This document shows positions 7,740 through 16,205 of a stretch of 36,913 bases of DNA, in pieces (positions within the stretch are counted from its first letter, which is position 1; each line of letters opens with the position of its first letter). Both the position numbers and the translations under genes were made by a program. The notes below the pieces were generated by a model. It did not search any database. It was not told the DNA's origin and saw only the letters and a program-made list of their open reading frames with translations. The stretch lies in the NCBI GenBank assembly GCA_041447245.1, contig JBGMEA010000005.1, forward strand, positions 1 to 36,913. Direction: 5' to 3'. Origin of the DNA: JBGMEA01 sp041447245 (GTDB lineage Bacteria; Bacillota; Clostridia; Eubacteriales; Anaerofustaceae).

Positions 7740-8412
7740 ACCCGCGTCCTCTTACCGTTTGAATCAATTTGCGTTCAAAATCTTTATCCACTTTGTCCCG
7801 CAGATATTTGATATAGACATCTACGATGTTGTAGTTTCCATAGTAATTATATCCCCAAACCCGGTTTAATATCTGTTCTCTGCTCTGTACGAGATCGTGA
7901 TTCACAACCAAATACTCCAACAAATCAAATTCTGTTTTGGAAAGTTCCATATGATGTCCGCCACGATCTACTTCGAATGTGTTCAGATTAATCGTCAAAT
8001 CTTCAAAAGACAGAATATTATCCGACAATTCACCGTAACCGTTCTTACGCAGATTTGCATGAATACGCGCAAGCAATTCATCGAAAATAAACGGCTTTCG
8101 GATATAGTCATCCGCGCCGGAATTCAATCCCTGCACAACGTCTTTCGATTGATCTTTTGCACTGACAATAATGACTTTTACCGCGGGATTAACGTTTTTA
8201 AATTTTTTGCATAATGCAATTCCGTCAATTCCGGGAAGCATAATGTCTAACAGGATCAGAGGAATATTTTGTTCTGTCATAAAAATATCCAGTGCATCAT
8301 TCCCGTTTGTTGCCGTAAATACTTCAAACTGATTATGCTGCAGCTGAAGTTTCAGAATACGCAAAATTTTCTCGTCATCATCGACGATCAGCACACGGTT
8401 CCCGTTACTCAA
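7726..8412 (-). CDS. OmpR/PhoB-family response regulator
   Basis: A 228-residue regulator with a receiver domain (residues 1-120) and a winged-helix DNA-binding domain (about 128-228). The acidic pocket is at Asp11-Asp13, the phosphorylation site is Asp56 in LLDIMLPG, and Lys106 follows in RKPF. The C-terminal domain ends in TVRGRGYVIK, as is usual for the OmpR class. The start is TTG at 8412, supported by GGAGGG six bases upstream; no ATG fits. It is the first gene of the regulator-kinase pair and is divergent from the nuclease operon. Targets are not visible; marR-ftsH directly downstream would be a natural candidate by context only. Confidence 0.95.
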   Translation of the reverse strand: MSNGNRVLIVDDDEKILRILKLQLQHNQFEVFTATNGNDALDIFMTEQNIPLILLDIMLPGIDGIALCKKFKNVNPAVKVIIVSAKDQSKDVVQGLNSGADDYIRKPFIFDELLARIHANLRKNGYGELSDNILSFEDLTINLNTFEVDRGGHHMELSKTEFDLLEYLVVNHDLVQSREQILNRVWGYNYYGNYNIVDVYIKYLRDKVDKDFERKLIQTVRGRGYVIK

Positions 8413-8503
8413 TTGCTACCCTCCTATTTCTAAAAAGACGCAGTTATGGTATAGTAAACTATATCTATTATATAACATTTCTGAGGTAGAGAGGTAATCC
8501 GTC
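8413..8503. promoter_or_regulatory. Divergent promoter region, response regulator / yhaO-like gene
   Basis: This 91-bp AT-rich gap between divergent genes holds a TATAAT on the minus strand (8472-8467), suitable as the -10 box of the response regulator gene although its -35 is poor. The inverted repeat TATAGT-AA-ACTATA (8450-8463) could supply -10-like sequences on both strands or bind a regulator. Confidence 0.45.
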
Positions 8504-9586
8504 TTGAAATTTATTCATGCATCCGATTTTCATTTATGTTCGTGTTTTCGTACGTCCTCTCTCCCGGCACAAACGGCCGCAGAGCATCGGGATCAATTGT
8601 GGCGGACATTCGGCAGCATCATTGAAACTTGCAGGGTGCAACAGGTTGATCTGCTGCTGATCAGCGGAGATCTGTATGAACACGAGTATGCAAAAATATC
8701 TGATGTCAAGCGGATTGCCGATGCGTTTGAATCCATACCGAAAACAAAAATATTCATCTCATGCGGCAATCATGACCCTCTTTATGAACAGTCTTATTAT
8801 CGCATTCTGCAATTTCCGAACAATGTTTTTATATTCCCTCCTGAAATGACATCATTCGAAATTCCCGAACTGAACTGCATCATCCACGGCTTCAGTTGGA
8901 ACAGAAGCCGATATGAGAACGTGCCGTTTGAATGGCCAAAAACCGATCCGGGCAAAACCAATATATTGATGCTGCACTGTGATGTGCTGAACCAGTCTTT
9001 TTATCTCCCGACAGATCCGAGTGTTCTGGCCAAACTTCCGTTTCAGTATATCGCACTCGGGCATATTCATAAGTCCATGCAGGTGAAAAACCACATTTTT
9101 TACAGCGGAAGTCCCGAACCTTTGGATTTCGGGGAAGAGGGAAAACATGGATATTTTATCGGAGAGCTGACAAAAGAACGGCTGACGGTAAAATTCATCC
9201 GCAGTGCCAAACGTTCTTTCCTGAGCATCCGCCTGCCACTCAATGGTTCGATGAACAATAACGACATTAAAGATGCCGTGCGAAACGCTTGTGCGGATTG
9301 CCCGGAACAAAATATTTACAGAGTATCATTCGAAGGCTCTCTGAGTCCTTTGGTCGATCTGCCCGAGCTCATGAAAGAGTTGCAATCCGAATATTATTGC
9401 CTGCTGTGGGAAGATCATTCATCGGCAGATTATGATTTGAGCGCACTTTATGAACAAAATCAAAATAATTTAATCGGAAAATACATCGAACTGCTTTCAT
9501 CGCAGACTTCGGATGATCCGATCGCAGAGAAAGCGATTCGATACGGACTGAGCGCGTTGCTTGAACAAAACGGAGGCCGGGCATGA
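8504..9586 (+). CDS. Metallophosphoesterase / SbcD-like DNA nuclease (YhaO type)
   Basis: A 360-residue calcineurin-like phosphoesterase. The metal-binding motifs are in order: DFH (Asp8, His10), GDLYE near residue 55, GNHDP near 92, LMLHCDV, and GHIH. It resembles SbcD/Mre11 nucleases, and more closely Bacillus YhaO by its pairing with the next gene. It probably acts with that ATPase as a DNA end-processing nuclease. The start is TTG at 8504 with AGAGG upstream; translation from it gives the expected MKFIHASDFH. The stop overlaps the ATG of the next gene by 4 bp (ATGA), so the two are translationally coupled. Confidence 0.9.
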   Translation: MKFIHASDFHLCSCFRTSSLPAQTAAEHRDQLWRTFGSIIETCRVQQVDLLLISGDLYEHEYAKISDVKRIADAFESIPKTKIFISCGNHDPLYEQSYYRILQFPNNVFIFPPEMTSFEIPELNCIIHGFSWNRSRYENVPFEWPKTDPGKTNILMLHCDVLNQSFYLPTDPSVLAKLPFQYIALGHIHKSMQVKNHIFYSGSPEPLDFGEEGKHGYFIGELTKERLTVKFIRSAKRSFLSIRLPLNGSMNNNDIKDAVRNACADCPEQNIYRVSFEGSLSPLVDLPELMKELQSEYYCLLWEDHSSADYDLSALYEQNQNNLIGKYIELLSSQTSDDPIAEKAIRYGLSALLEQNGGRA

Positions 9587-12012
9587 TCATCACGAAACTG
9601 GAATTGACAGCATTCGGCAAATTCAGCAACACTGTCATTGAGCTGAAAAGCGGTCTGAATCTGATCGAAGGGTACAATGAATCGGGAAAATCGACATTGC
9701 ATTCCTTTATCGAGGGCATGTTTTTCGGCTTCTTCAAACCCTACAGCAAAAACAAACAATACACGGATGATTACGAAAAATATCTTCCATGGTCAGGACC
9801 GGATTACCGCGGAGCGTTGGAATATATTCATGACGGAAATGCTTACCGCTTGGAACGCAATTTTCATAAAAGCACCGAAAGTGTCCGTCTCTACGATATC
9901 AAAACAGGGAAAGATCTCACAGATATGCTTGCTTTCGATCCTGTGCAGAAACTTCCCCGTGCGTCACAGCATCTGGGAATGAGCAGTACCCTGTTCCGAA
10001 ATACAGTCAGCATTGCGCAAATGGCAAACGCGACGGATAACGACTTGGCAAAAGAATTCGGTGATCTGCTCATCAATGTGCAAAGCACGCGGGATACCGC
10101 AGTTTCCGTTCAAAAAGCAGTTGACCGTCTTCAAAAATCAAAAAACGAATTCGGAACGAAAAAGCAATCCAAATCTCTGCTCGGCAGCAACAGTCTGCGA
10201 CTGGATCAATTGCTTTCGGAACAGTCAGCGGCAGAAAAAATCGAGGCAGAATGCAAAGAAAAGTATCTCCGGCTGAGACACTTGGAAGAACAGAAAAAAC
10301 AACTCTCCGAGAAAAAAAATGACATCCGCCAGGATGAAGAGCGGACTCGTATCGCTGAAATGTCCAGAAGATATCAACGTTATATACAGATGGATAAGCG
10401 TGCAGAGCAATTACAAAAAAATTTTGTTGACCAACCGATCATAACCGAAACACAGTTTGAAACTTATCAGCAAACTTTGGCAAAATATGATCTGACCCAG
10501 CGAAATGACGCATTGCTTTCCACGAAAAGAGACCTCGCCGAAAAGACTCTTCTCCAAATGAGATCGGGAGAACCCGACCGAAACGCAGCAGAAACATACA
10601 GTCAACAGGAGATGTTGCAGGATTCGGCACTGTTGGAGAAACGGCTGAACCAAAAAGAAGAGTATGCCGAAAAACAGACAGACAAGCAAACATCTTCTCT
10701 GAGCAAAAAATACCAGACTTTGCGAAACAGAGAAAAACTATTCTCCCTGTCCGGAACCGCATTCACCGCGCTCGGGATTGCCTCGGCAGCATTCGGATAT
10801 TTCTCTGATTCCTCTTTTTATTTCTGGGCTGCCGGATTGGGCGCGGTTGGCATTGTTCTTTTGGTGTTATGGGGCATCACGGCAACAAAGAAAAGTGAAT
10901 TGGAACCATATTTCGATCGATATGATACGATGAAAATACGCACAACCAACATGCTTGTGATGTGCGAAATCGATATTGAGCAGCTAAAGCAAAAATACCG
11001 ATGCGATTCCGTGCCGCAGCTTCAATCTATCTTAAGACAGGCACAAGCCATACGGGAGCAGAAAATCGAATCGGATAAAATGATTCTCACCCAACAGCAA
11101 TCGATCAAAAATCTGACGGATGAGTTATCGCGCAACCGCGAAGAAATGGAACAATACCGTGCATTAATGCTGCAAATTCTTGCGCAGGCAGGCGTTTCAA
11201 GCCCGGAAGAGCTGAAACAGGCAATTCTCGCACAGCGGCAGCAAAATATTTATAAAGCCGATTACGAAGCAACAAGACAATCAATGGAAGAACTGCTGAG
11301 AGGCACGACAGAAAATGAACTGAAAAACGCGTTCGAAATTGCCCGGGAAATGGGAATCTCCGGATCGGAACCTGCAGGCACAATCACATCCGATTTGATG
11401 GAAGAAACCAATGAAGAACTGTTGAATATCACCGCGCAAATCGCATCTCTTCGTGCAAGCATCAAAGAAGCGGAAACGATGATCCGCCCGCTTGCGGAAA
11501 TCGAGGAAGATATTCTCAAAACGCAGGCAATTGTTGAACAATGCGAAGAAGAAATTGCCGCTTATGAATTGGCTATAAAAACTATTTCAAATATCTCGGA
11601 ACATATTCACGGAGATTTTGCGGAGACATTCAACCGACATGTCTCGGATATTGTACAATCCGTGACAAACGGAAAATACAGCGATGTACGGGTCAGCAAT
11701 CAAATTGAAATCAAAGTGATGGATCGCACTGCGGGGAAACTCGCAGACATCGGCGCATTGAGCGCCGGCACGATCGACCAGATGTATTTTTCGGTTCGTT
11801 TCGCGATTGCCGATCTGATTTTGGAAAATCAGGATGTCCCGATTATTTTGGATGACTGCTTCGTACAGTATGACGAAATCCGATTAAAACAGACATTGGC
11901 GTTCATTTCAGCCCAATCCGAACACCACCAGATCATCCTGAGCAGCTGTCGAACCGATGAAAAAGAGGTGCTGCTGGCGCTCGGAATACCTTATCATTCC
12001 ATAAACTTATAG
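9583..12012 (+). CDS. SMC-like ATPase of the YhaN type (SbcC/Rad50-related)
   Basis: An 809-residue protein with split ATPase halves. Walker A is GYNESGKST at residues 30-38, and the C-terminal half has the ABC-type signature LSAGTIDQM near 725 and Walker B VPIILDDCF near 752, followed by a D-loop-like segment. Long glutamine- and lysine-rich coiled coils lie between. Unlike SbcC or Rad50, a hydrophobic hairpin of two membrane helices interrupts the coil at about 386-436, as in the YhaN family, which suggests membrane attachment of the nuclease complex. No zinc-hook CxxC is evident. Translationally coupled to the YhaO-like nuclease. The exact DNA substrate is unknown. Confidence 0.9.
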   Translation: MIITKLELTAFGKFSNTVIELKSGLNLIEGYNESGKSTLHSFIEGMFFGFFKPYSKNKQYTDDYEKYLPWSGPDYRGALEYIHDGNAYRLERNFHKSTESVRLYDIKTGKDLTDMLAFDPVQKLPRASQHLGMSSTLFRNTVSIAQMANATDNDLAKEFGDLLINVQSTRDTAVSVQKAVDRLQKSKNEFGTKKQSKSLLGSNSLRLDQLLSEQSAAEKIEAECKEKYLRLRHLEEQKKQLSEKKNDIRQDEERTRIAEMSRRYQRYIQMDKRAEQLQKNFVDQPIITETQFETYQQTLAKYDLTQRNDALLSTKRDLAEKTLLQMRSGEPDRNAAETYSQQEMLQDSALLEKRLNQKEEYAEKQTDKQTSSLSKKYQTLRNREKLFSLSGTAFTALGIASAAFGYFSDSSFYFWAAGLGAVGIVLLVLWGITATKKSELEPYFDRYDTMKIRTTNMLVMCEIDIEQLKQKYRCDSVPQLQSILRQAQAIREQKIESDKMILTQQQSIKNLTDELSRNREEMEQYRALMLQILAQAGVSSPEELKQAILAQRQQNIYKADYEATRQSMEELLRGTTENELKNAFEIAREMGISGSEPAGTITSDLMEETNEELLNITAQIASLRASIKEAETMIRPLAEIEEDILKTQAIVEQCEEEIAAYELAIKTISNISEHIHGDFAETFNRHVSDIVQSVTNGKYSDVRVSNQIEIKVMDRTAGKLADIGALSAGTIDQMYFSVRFAIADLILENQDVPIILDDCFVQYDEIRLKQTLAFISAQSEHHQIILSSCRTDEKEVLLALGIPYHSINL

Positions 12013-12028
12013 GTTAAAAAGGAGCATT

Positions 12029-13108
12029 ATGCAAAGAGTCATAGTCGGAATCTCCGGCGGAGTCGATTCTTCCGTCGCGGCATATCTGCTGAAGAAGCAG
12101 GGATATGACGTGATCGGCGTATTTATGAAAAACTGGGAAGAAACGGATGAAAACGATATTTGCCCGGCAGAGGAAGATTATGCCGACGCAAAGAGCGTCT
12201 GCCTGAAACTCGGCATTCCGTTTTATTCCGTCAATTTTGCTCAGGAATACTGGGATCGCGTATTTACTTATTTCCTGGAGGAATACAAAAAAGGAAGAAC
12301 CCCGAATCCGGACGTGCTTTGCAACAGCGAAATCAAATTCCGGGCATTTCTTGATTATGCCAAACATACACTCGGCGCAGATCTGATTGCAACCGGGCAT
12401 TACGCCCGAACAGAAATGAGGAACGGACACATCCGCCTGCTGAAAGGGCTTGACCCGAGAAAAGACCAAAGTTATTTCTTAAGTTTTTTGAGCAGTCAAC
12501 AGCTGGAAAATGCGCTTTTCCCTTTGGGAAACATGATGAAACCGCAGGTGAGAGAAATTGCGAAACAACTGAATCTGAGAACTGCAGAAAAAAAAGATTC
12601 CATGGGCATCTGCTTTATCGGAGAACGGAATTTCACTAAATTCCTGCAACAGTATCTGCCCGCAAAAAAAGGAGATATGATCGATATCGACACAAATAAA
12701 AAAGTCGGCGAACATGAAGGGTTGATGTATTACACCATCGGACAGAGAAGAGGGCTGCGTATCGGAAATCTGGGAGAAGGCGAACGTTGGTATGTCTGCG
12801 GAAAAGATATGGAACACAATCTTCTGTATGTTGCGCAAGGCGCCGACAATCCGCATCTTTTCTGCACAGGATTCCACTCTGACGAACTCCATTTCATATC
12901 GGAGCCGGATGAAGCGTCCTTTGGATGCACCGTCAAATATCGCTATCAGCAAACAGAAAAAAAATGCACTGTTCATAAAACAGGCTCCGGATGCGATGTT
13001 GTCTTCGACGAATCGCAAAGCGGGGTTGCACCCGGGCAGGTGGGGGTTTTCTATCTCGGAGAAGAATGTCTCGGAGGCGCCATTATTGATTATCCATTAA
13101 AACCATAG
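12029..13108 (+). CDS. mnmA: tRNA-uridine 2-sulfurtransferase
   Basis: A 359-residue enzyme that thiolates U34 of the tRNAs for Lys, Glu and Gln, in the pathway using a cysteine desulfurase and a sulfur carrier. The PP-loop SGGVDS is at residues 9-14. The catalytic cysteines are Cys98 in NPDVLCNSEIKF and Cys195 in SMGICFIGER. The length and the C-terminal beta-barrel region (VGEHEGLMYYTIGQRRGLRIG and following) match the family. The ATG has AAAAGGAGC upstream and lies 16 bp after the YhaN-like gene, so it is likely on the same transcript, an unrelated housekeeping passenger. Confidence 0.96.
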   Translation: MQRVIVGISGGVDSSVAAYLLKKQGYDVIGVFMKNWEETDENDICPAEEDYADAKSVCLKLGIPFYSVNFAQEYWDRVFTYFLEEYKKGRTPNPDVLCNSEIKFRAFLDYAKHTLGADLIATGHYARTEMRNGHIRLLKGLDPRKDQSYFLSFLSSQQLENALFPLGNMMKPQVREIAKQLNLRTAEKKDSMGICFIGERNFTKFLQQYLPAKKGDMIDIDTNKKVGEHEGLMYYTIGQRRGLRIGNLGEGERWYVCGKDMEHNLLYVAQGADNPHLFCTGFHSDELHFISEPDEASFGCTVKYRYQQTEKKCTVHKTGSGCDVVFDESQSGVAPGQVGVFYLGEECLGGAIIDYPLKP

Positions 13109-13181
13109 CAATTAAAGATACAATTTGATATAATATTTGCCGAGTGAACTTTTTGCCCGCAACGGCAATTCGGAGGAACGA

Positions 13182-13721
13182 ATGAAAAAAGTCAATATTA
13201 AGAAAACATCCGACGGTATTTTTTCCAAAATAGGAAAAACAAAGTTTGGAAAGCTGGTCGGACGCCATAAAGCAATCTTCATCGCCATCGCAATCCTGAT
13301 TGTACTGTTGTTCGGATTGGTCGCATGGTCCGGAGGATGCACCTCTTACGTATACAATTCCGAGAAATTTTCCGATGCGGTCGGCACATGGAAGTTGGAC
13401 TGCATCTATGTGGATACAAAACCCATTGCATTTAATCCGACAAAACTTGCGATCAGCGGAAGCAAAAAGGCAACCAAGACGGAAACCGTTACCGTTACGC
13501 CTGAAGTCACGAATGCAGACGGAAGCGTAACAGCCGCCGTAACCGAAGATCAAACAACGGAATATACCCTCGAAGCATCAAAAGGAACCCTGACATTAAA
13601 AGCTTCGGACGGAACATCGACCGAATATACATTCAGCGTGGATGTGGATGCGCAGCTGCTACATTTATACACAACAATCGACGGTCACATTTACCATTCC
13701 ATCTACCTGCTTCAGCAATAA
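13182..13721 (+). CDS. Small membrane-anchored protein of unknown function
   Basis: I do not recognise a family. The 179-residue protein has a positively charged N-terminus (MKKVNIKKTSDG), one membrane helix at about residues 33-49 (IFIAIAILIVLLFGLVAW), then a cysteine in SGGCTS and an outer domain of about 125 residues with strand-like repeats rich in Thr (TKTETVTVTPEVTN, TTEYTLEASKGTLTLKASDGTSTEY). The outer part suggests a small beta-rich domain facing outside. The start at 13182 has GGAGGA five bases before it; the frame extends upstream without a better start. It follows mnmA by 73 bp, with a possible weak internal promoter (TATAAT at 13129-13134), and is closed by a strong terminator. 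Confidence 0.75.
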   Translation: MKKVNIKKTSDGIFSKIGKTKFGKLVGRHKAIFIAIAILIVLLFGLVAWSGGCTSYVYNSEKFSDAVGTWKLDCIYVDTKPIAFNPTKLAISGSKKATKTETVTVTPEVTNADGSVTAAVTEDQTTEYTLEASKGTLTLKASDGTSTEYTFSVDVDAQLLHLYTTIDGHIYHSIYLLQQ

Positions 13722-13724
13722 ACG

Positions 13725-13748
13725 AAAAGCTGCGACATGCAGCTTTTT
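13725..13748 (+). terminator. Rho-independent terminator
   Basis: AAAAGCTGC (13725-13733), loop GACAT, GCAGCTTTT (13739-13747), then T and CTGTTTT. It starts three bases after the stop of the 13182-13721 gene and closes the yhaO-yhaN-mnmA block. Confidence 0.85.
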
Positions 13749-13862
13749 CTGTTTTGAAACCCTAACGAAAATCACAAACCGTTCGAATAATACAGATAAC
13801 CGGAAGAAGTCAAAAACCCTCTGTAAAAGCGGGAAAATGCTGTCTTGATTTAAGCAAATTCA

Positions 13863-13892
13863 TTGTCTTGGAACACGATATAGTGTTATAAT
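13863..13892 (+). promoter_or_regulatory. Promoter with internal near-palindrome
   Basis: -35 TTGTCT (13863-13868), 18-bp spacer, -10 TATAAT (13887-13892), 45 bp before the next gene. The spacer contains AACACGATATAGTGTT (13872-13887), which is symmetric at 14 of 16 positions and could be a repressor site. Confidence 0.65.
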
Positions 13893-13937
13893 GAATTAAT
13901 ATGAATAAAATAATCCTCGTATGAAATTGGAGCGACT

Positions 13938-14435
13938 ATGACCGAAGCAATCAACAACCTGTTCAGCACGCTGCCCCACTGGCTGCATGTATTTCTGATA
14001 TCCGCCATTCCGGTCATCGAACTCAGGGGAGCCATTCCTTACGGGATCTTATTGTTGGGGATGCCTTATTGGAGCACGTTGCTGTTCAGCATATTGGGAA
14101 GCATTCTTCCTGCACCTTTTATTTTGTATTTGGGAGAATATATCCTTACCAAGCTGGAAAACTCCAAACGGGGAGGCTTATCCAAACTTGCAAAAAAAAT
14201 ACGCGAACGCAGCATGAAAAAAAGCGCTCAGATTGAAAAGTATTCCTATTGGGGTCTGATCCTGTTCGTCGGGATTCCGCTTCCCGGAACAGGGGTATGG
14301 ACAGGATGTATCATAGCGGCATTACTCAAACTCAATCCCGTCAAATCAATGCTGTGCGCACTTGCCGGAACTACCCTTGCGGGGATCATTGTAACAGCGT
14401 TGGTTGAAGGCGGCGTTATGCTGATCGCTCATTAA
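13938..14435 (+). CDS. Small multidrug export-type membrane protein (COG2426 family)
   Basis: A 165-residue hydrophobic protein. The pattern IPVIELRGAIPYGILLLGMP near the start, the second half WGLILFVGIPLPGTGVWTGCIIAALL, and several membrane helices match the COG2426 family, named in databases as putative small multidrug export proteins. The two glycine/proline-rich segments (ELRGAIP and GIPLPGTG) look like re-entrant pieces as seen in the related DedA fold. Real substrate and function are unproven for this family. TTGGAGC precedes the ATG. The gene is the first after a promoter and is followed after 18 bp by the large membrane protein. Confidence 0.85.
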   Translation: MTEAINNLFSTLPHWLHVFLISAIPVIELRGAIPYGILLLGMPYWSTLLFSILGSILPAPFILYLGEYILTKLENSKRGGLSKLAKKIRERSMKKSAQIEKYSYWGLILFVGIPLPGTGVWTGCIIAALLKLNPVKSMLCALAGTTLAGIIVTALVEGGVMLIAH

Positions 14436-14453
14436 TGACAGAACGGTGATATT

Positions 14454-16154
14454 ATGAGATCCATTTTAAAAAGATTGTTGCTGGTGATCATTGATGCGGG
14501 CACTCTGTATCTGTCTTATTATGTTTCTTATCTGGTTTTGAATCTGCTGGATATGCAAACAACGGATACCATTATTCAGAATGCCTATATTTTGGTTGGC
14601 ATTAAAATTGCGGCATATCTGATTTTCTTCATGTACAGTCTCAATCGGTACCGTTCCTTGCTTCTCGATGTATTGGGAGTGTTGGCAGCGAATGCCGCTG
14701 CCATTTTCGCAGCCAATTATTTATTCAATGTCTCGATAACGGATAATTTGGTCTATTTCGGTATCGTAGCCGGATTTGACCTGCTGATCTCCATTATGGT
14801 GCGTTTTTTGATCCGCACATCAGGGGAAAATGACGACGATGAATATGACGATGATGAAGATGATGAAAATCAAAATACTTTGTATCAATCCGGTATTTTT
14901 GATCCGAATTACAAGCCGACCGAACCAAATCTGCTTGATGCCGATACAGCATCAAACGAGCCGGAAGCAACCGTGAGACAATCTCAGGAGCCTGATCCCG
15001 AACTCATTGCGCTGCAGCAGGAGAAAGACAGAAAAATTGATCTTTTAATGGCAGAACTTCAGGAAAAAGAGCAACGCATAGCGCTTTTGGAAAACAAAAT
15101 TGCCATGCAGCCGGACTACCCGATCTATGCCGACACGGCTGCCCAGATCGCGCAACCGTCGCCGACCGAGGAGTATTCCCACTCTGATGAATACAATTAT
15201 GCCAACAATCGTCACTCTGCGCCATCAGCCAGAACCTATGCAGACGAACATAAACGGGAAATTCTGGACAAAATATTGGATGATATCAAAACCTTGTACT
15301 CAACCCTGAACAGCCGCTCGCGGCTTGTGGAAGAACGGGAATACAATCTGCTGCTGAAAATGGTGGAATTGGAAGAAAGAGAACGAAATCTTGATGACAT
15401 CAAACGCAGCAACGAAAAGATTTTCCCGACAGGAAGATCAAGGTACCGACACAGAGAACCATTCTCTCCCGTCGAATCGCTTCCGAGCGATAACCCGGAG
15501 CTTGCAAAAAATATTTTAAAGACGATTGAATCCCTTGATGCGATTTCCGGCCCGCCGATTACATTGGAAACTCCCCCCAAGGATGAATACAAATCAATTC
15601 CGAGACATCGGACAGGGAATACGATTCTGACTCAAAGTATCAGACAAAGCAACAATCCCACAGAACAACCCATTGCCGCGCAGCCACAAAGGCAAACGCA
15701 GCAGATACAGAAATCTGTTTCAGAAAAACCAAGTTCTGTCGAAATACATCCTACAGAAAGCAAACCTCAAACATCGGAACAGGTTATTCGCGGGGAATAT
15801 CAGACAAACGAAATACGGCCTGCCGTTTCTCAATCAACAGAAACTCCTCCGAGACAGGAAATCTCGTTGGAGAATCTGCTGAAACAACAAAGCAAACAGA
15901 GAAAACAGGCTGAAACCTTATCACAAAAGGAAGCCCCGGTCAAGCCGAGACCTTTATCCGCTGCGGCGCCGTCACCAGTGGCGAACGAGCAAACACTGCC
16001 GCCTTTGCCTTCCGAAGCAGCAAAACCAAAGCCCGAACAAACGCCTCAGAAACAATCCAGAAATGAAATTGATTTTAACACAGTCAATTTGGACAAAGTG
16101 AAATTGGAAGCGGAAGAATTAAGTCAAATCTCTTCGCTGATCGATGATCTGTAA
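14454..16154 (+). CDS. Membrane protein with acidic linker, coiled coil and long disordered tail; unknown function
   Basis: No full-length family is recognised. The 566-residue protein starts with four membrane helices (about residues 5-30, 42-62, 68-92, 98-122). By eye this part resembles the N-terminal membrane domain of CapD/EpsC-type polysaccharide enzymes (DAGTLYLSYYVSYLVL, then YSLNRYRSLLLDVLGVL), but no epimerase domain follows. Next come an acidic patch (NDDDEYDDDEDDE, about 129-141), a short coiled coil (about 180-212), a charged helical block (about 262-322: EILDKILDDIKTLYSTLNSR...EEREYNLLLKMVELEERERN), and about 210 residues rich in Pro, Gln and Ser. The very C-terminus (IDFNTVNLDKVKLEAEELSQISSLIDDL region) looks like a short conserved interaction motif. 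The ribosome site is weak. A scaffolding role at the membrane is a guess. Confidence 0.8.
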   Translation: MRSILKRLLLVIIDAGTLYLSYYVSYLVLNLLDMQTTDTIIQNAYILVGIKIAAYLIFFMYSLNRYRSLLLDVLGVLAANAAAIFAANYLFNVSITDNLVYFGIVAGFDLLISIMVRFLIRTSGENDDDEYDDDEDDENQNTLYQSGIFDPNYKPTEPNLLDADTASNEPEATVRQSQEPDPELIALQQEKDRKIDLLMAELQEKEQRIALLENKIAMQPDYPIYADTAAQIAQPSPTEEYSHSDEYNYANNRHSAPSARTYADEHKREILDKILDDIKTLYSTLNSRSRLVEEREYNLLLKMVELEERERNLDDIKRSNEKIFPTGRSRYRHREPFSPVESLPSDNPELAKNILKTIESLDAISGPPITLETPPKDEYKSIPRHRTGNTILTQSIRQSNNPTEQPIAAQPQRQTQQIQKSVSEKPSSVEIHPTESKPQTSEQVIRGEYQTNEIRPAVSQSTETPPRQEISLENLLKQQSKQRKQAETLSQKEAPVKPRPLSAAAPSPVANEQTLPPLPSEAAKPKPEQTPQKQSRNEIDFNTVNLDKVKLEAEELSQISSLIDDL

Positions 16155-16166
16155 ATAACAAAATCG

Positions 16167-16196
16167 AAAGCAGGCGATTCTTTGCCTGTTTTTTTT
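16167..16196 (+). terminator. Rho-independent terminator directly before the ttcA-like gene
   Basis: AAAGCAGGC pairs with GCCTGTTTT (one G-U pair) and is followed by further T residues. It lies between the 14454-16154 stop and the ribosome site of the next gene, leaving no space for a new promoter before that gene. Confidence 0.75.
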
Positions 16197-16205
16197 CGGA
16201 GAATC

